Position numbers and translations under genes: made by a program. From Gammaproteobacteria bacterium (GTDB taxonomy: Bacteria; Pseudomonadota; Gammaproteobacteria; Arenicellales; Spongiicolonaceae), in the NCBI GenBank assembly GCA_007570945.1, contig RKSH01000056.1, positions 1 through 8,694 of the forward strand: a stretch of DNA of 8,694 nucleotides. The letters run 5' to 3'. Of the stretch, positions 8,617 through 8,694 are shown one piece after another. The notes beneath the pieces were generated by a model that had not been told where the DNA came from, made no database searches, and saw nothing but the letters and a program-made list of their open reading frames with translations. Every line of letters starts with the position of its first letter. Position 1 is the first letter of the stretch.

Positions 8617-8663
8617 ATTGTAGGCGCGCCATCGGCCGCCGTCAACTCCCCGGCGCAAAAAAA
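8617..8663 (-). promoter_or_regulatory. Strong sigma70 promoter for rplU-rpmA-obgE-proB
   Basis: Minus-strand TTGACG (8645-8640), a 17-base spacer and TACAAT (8622-8617) lie within one base per hexamer of the consensus. Transcription should start near 8610, about 30 bases before the rplU ATG. A run of seven T (8663-8657) falls about 47-53 bases upstream of that start, where an UP element would sit. This is typical for a growth-linked ribosomal-protein operon. Confidence 0.9.
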
Positions 8664-8694
8664 CCGCGCCATTTTCACCCCCGCCAGCACCGCC

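Noticed and set aside
8652..8675. GGCGC-A7CC-GCGCC hairpin as a plus-strand terminator
   Set aside because: The stem has only five pairs, no plus-strand gene precedes it, and the A/T run is better explained as an UP-like tract of the rplU promoter.

Overview
The window looks like chromosomal DNA from a high-GC proteobacterium, most likely a gammaproteobacterium or a close relative. The evidence is the gene order rplU-rpmA-obgE-proB next to clpX-lon-hupB-tRNA-Val-tRNA-Asp (both orders familiar from Gamma- and Betaproteobacteria), tRNAs with CCA encoded in the gene, sigma70-type promoters, and protein sequences close to the Escherichia coli families. GC content looks like the low to mid 60s by eye, and third codon positions are strongly G/C. 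The species cannot be named from this sequence.

From the right end leftwards, nearly everything lies on the minus strand. A near-consensus promoter (8617-8645) drives rplU (L21), rpmA (L27), obgE (ribosome-assembly GTPase) and proB (glutamate 5-kinase, overlapping obgE by ATGA). A second strong promoter sits on the proB stop codon (5695-5723). It also carries a CTTGAAA-type heat-shock -35 element, and it drives clpX and then lon. A 19-codon leader frame that resembles the Lon N-terminus overlaps the lon start. A GC-rich hairpin follows lon. Then come hupB (HU, GTG start with a strong Shine-Dalgarno), tRNA-Val(TAC) and tRNA-Asp(GTC), closed by a textbook intrinsic terminator at 1104-1136.

At the left end, on the plus strand and converging on this block, lie a heavily deleted, frameshifted remnant of an NCS2 (xanthine/uracil) permease (16-300) and, overlapping its last codon, an intact gene for a single-domain voltage-gated cation channel of the NaChBac/NavAb/NavMs type (297-1046). 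Its selectivity filter is TLEDWTD rather than the usual TLESWS, and it lacks the C-terminal coiled coil normal for this family.

The minus-strand genes are housekeeping: ribosome components and assembly (L21, L27, ObgE), proline synthesis (ProB), protein quality control (ClpX, Lon), nucleoid structure (HU) and translation (tRNAs). clpP and tig, which usually precede clpX, and ppiD, which often follows hupB or the tRNA pair, are not here. ClpX keeps its ClpP-docking IGF loop, so clpP is probably elsewhere. The accessory part is the plus-strand left end, and the channel is the most interesting protein. I found no CRISPR array, insertion sequence or attachment site, and I do not see a wholly new multi-gene system here.
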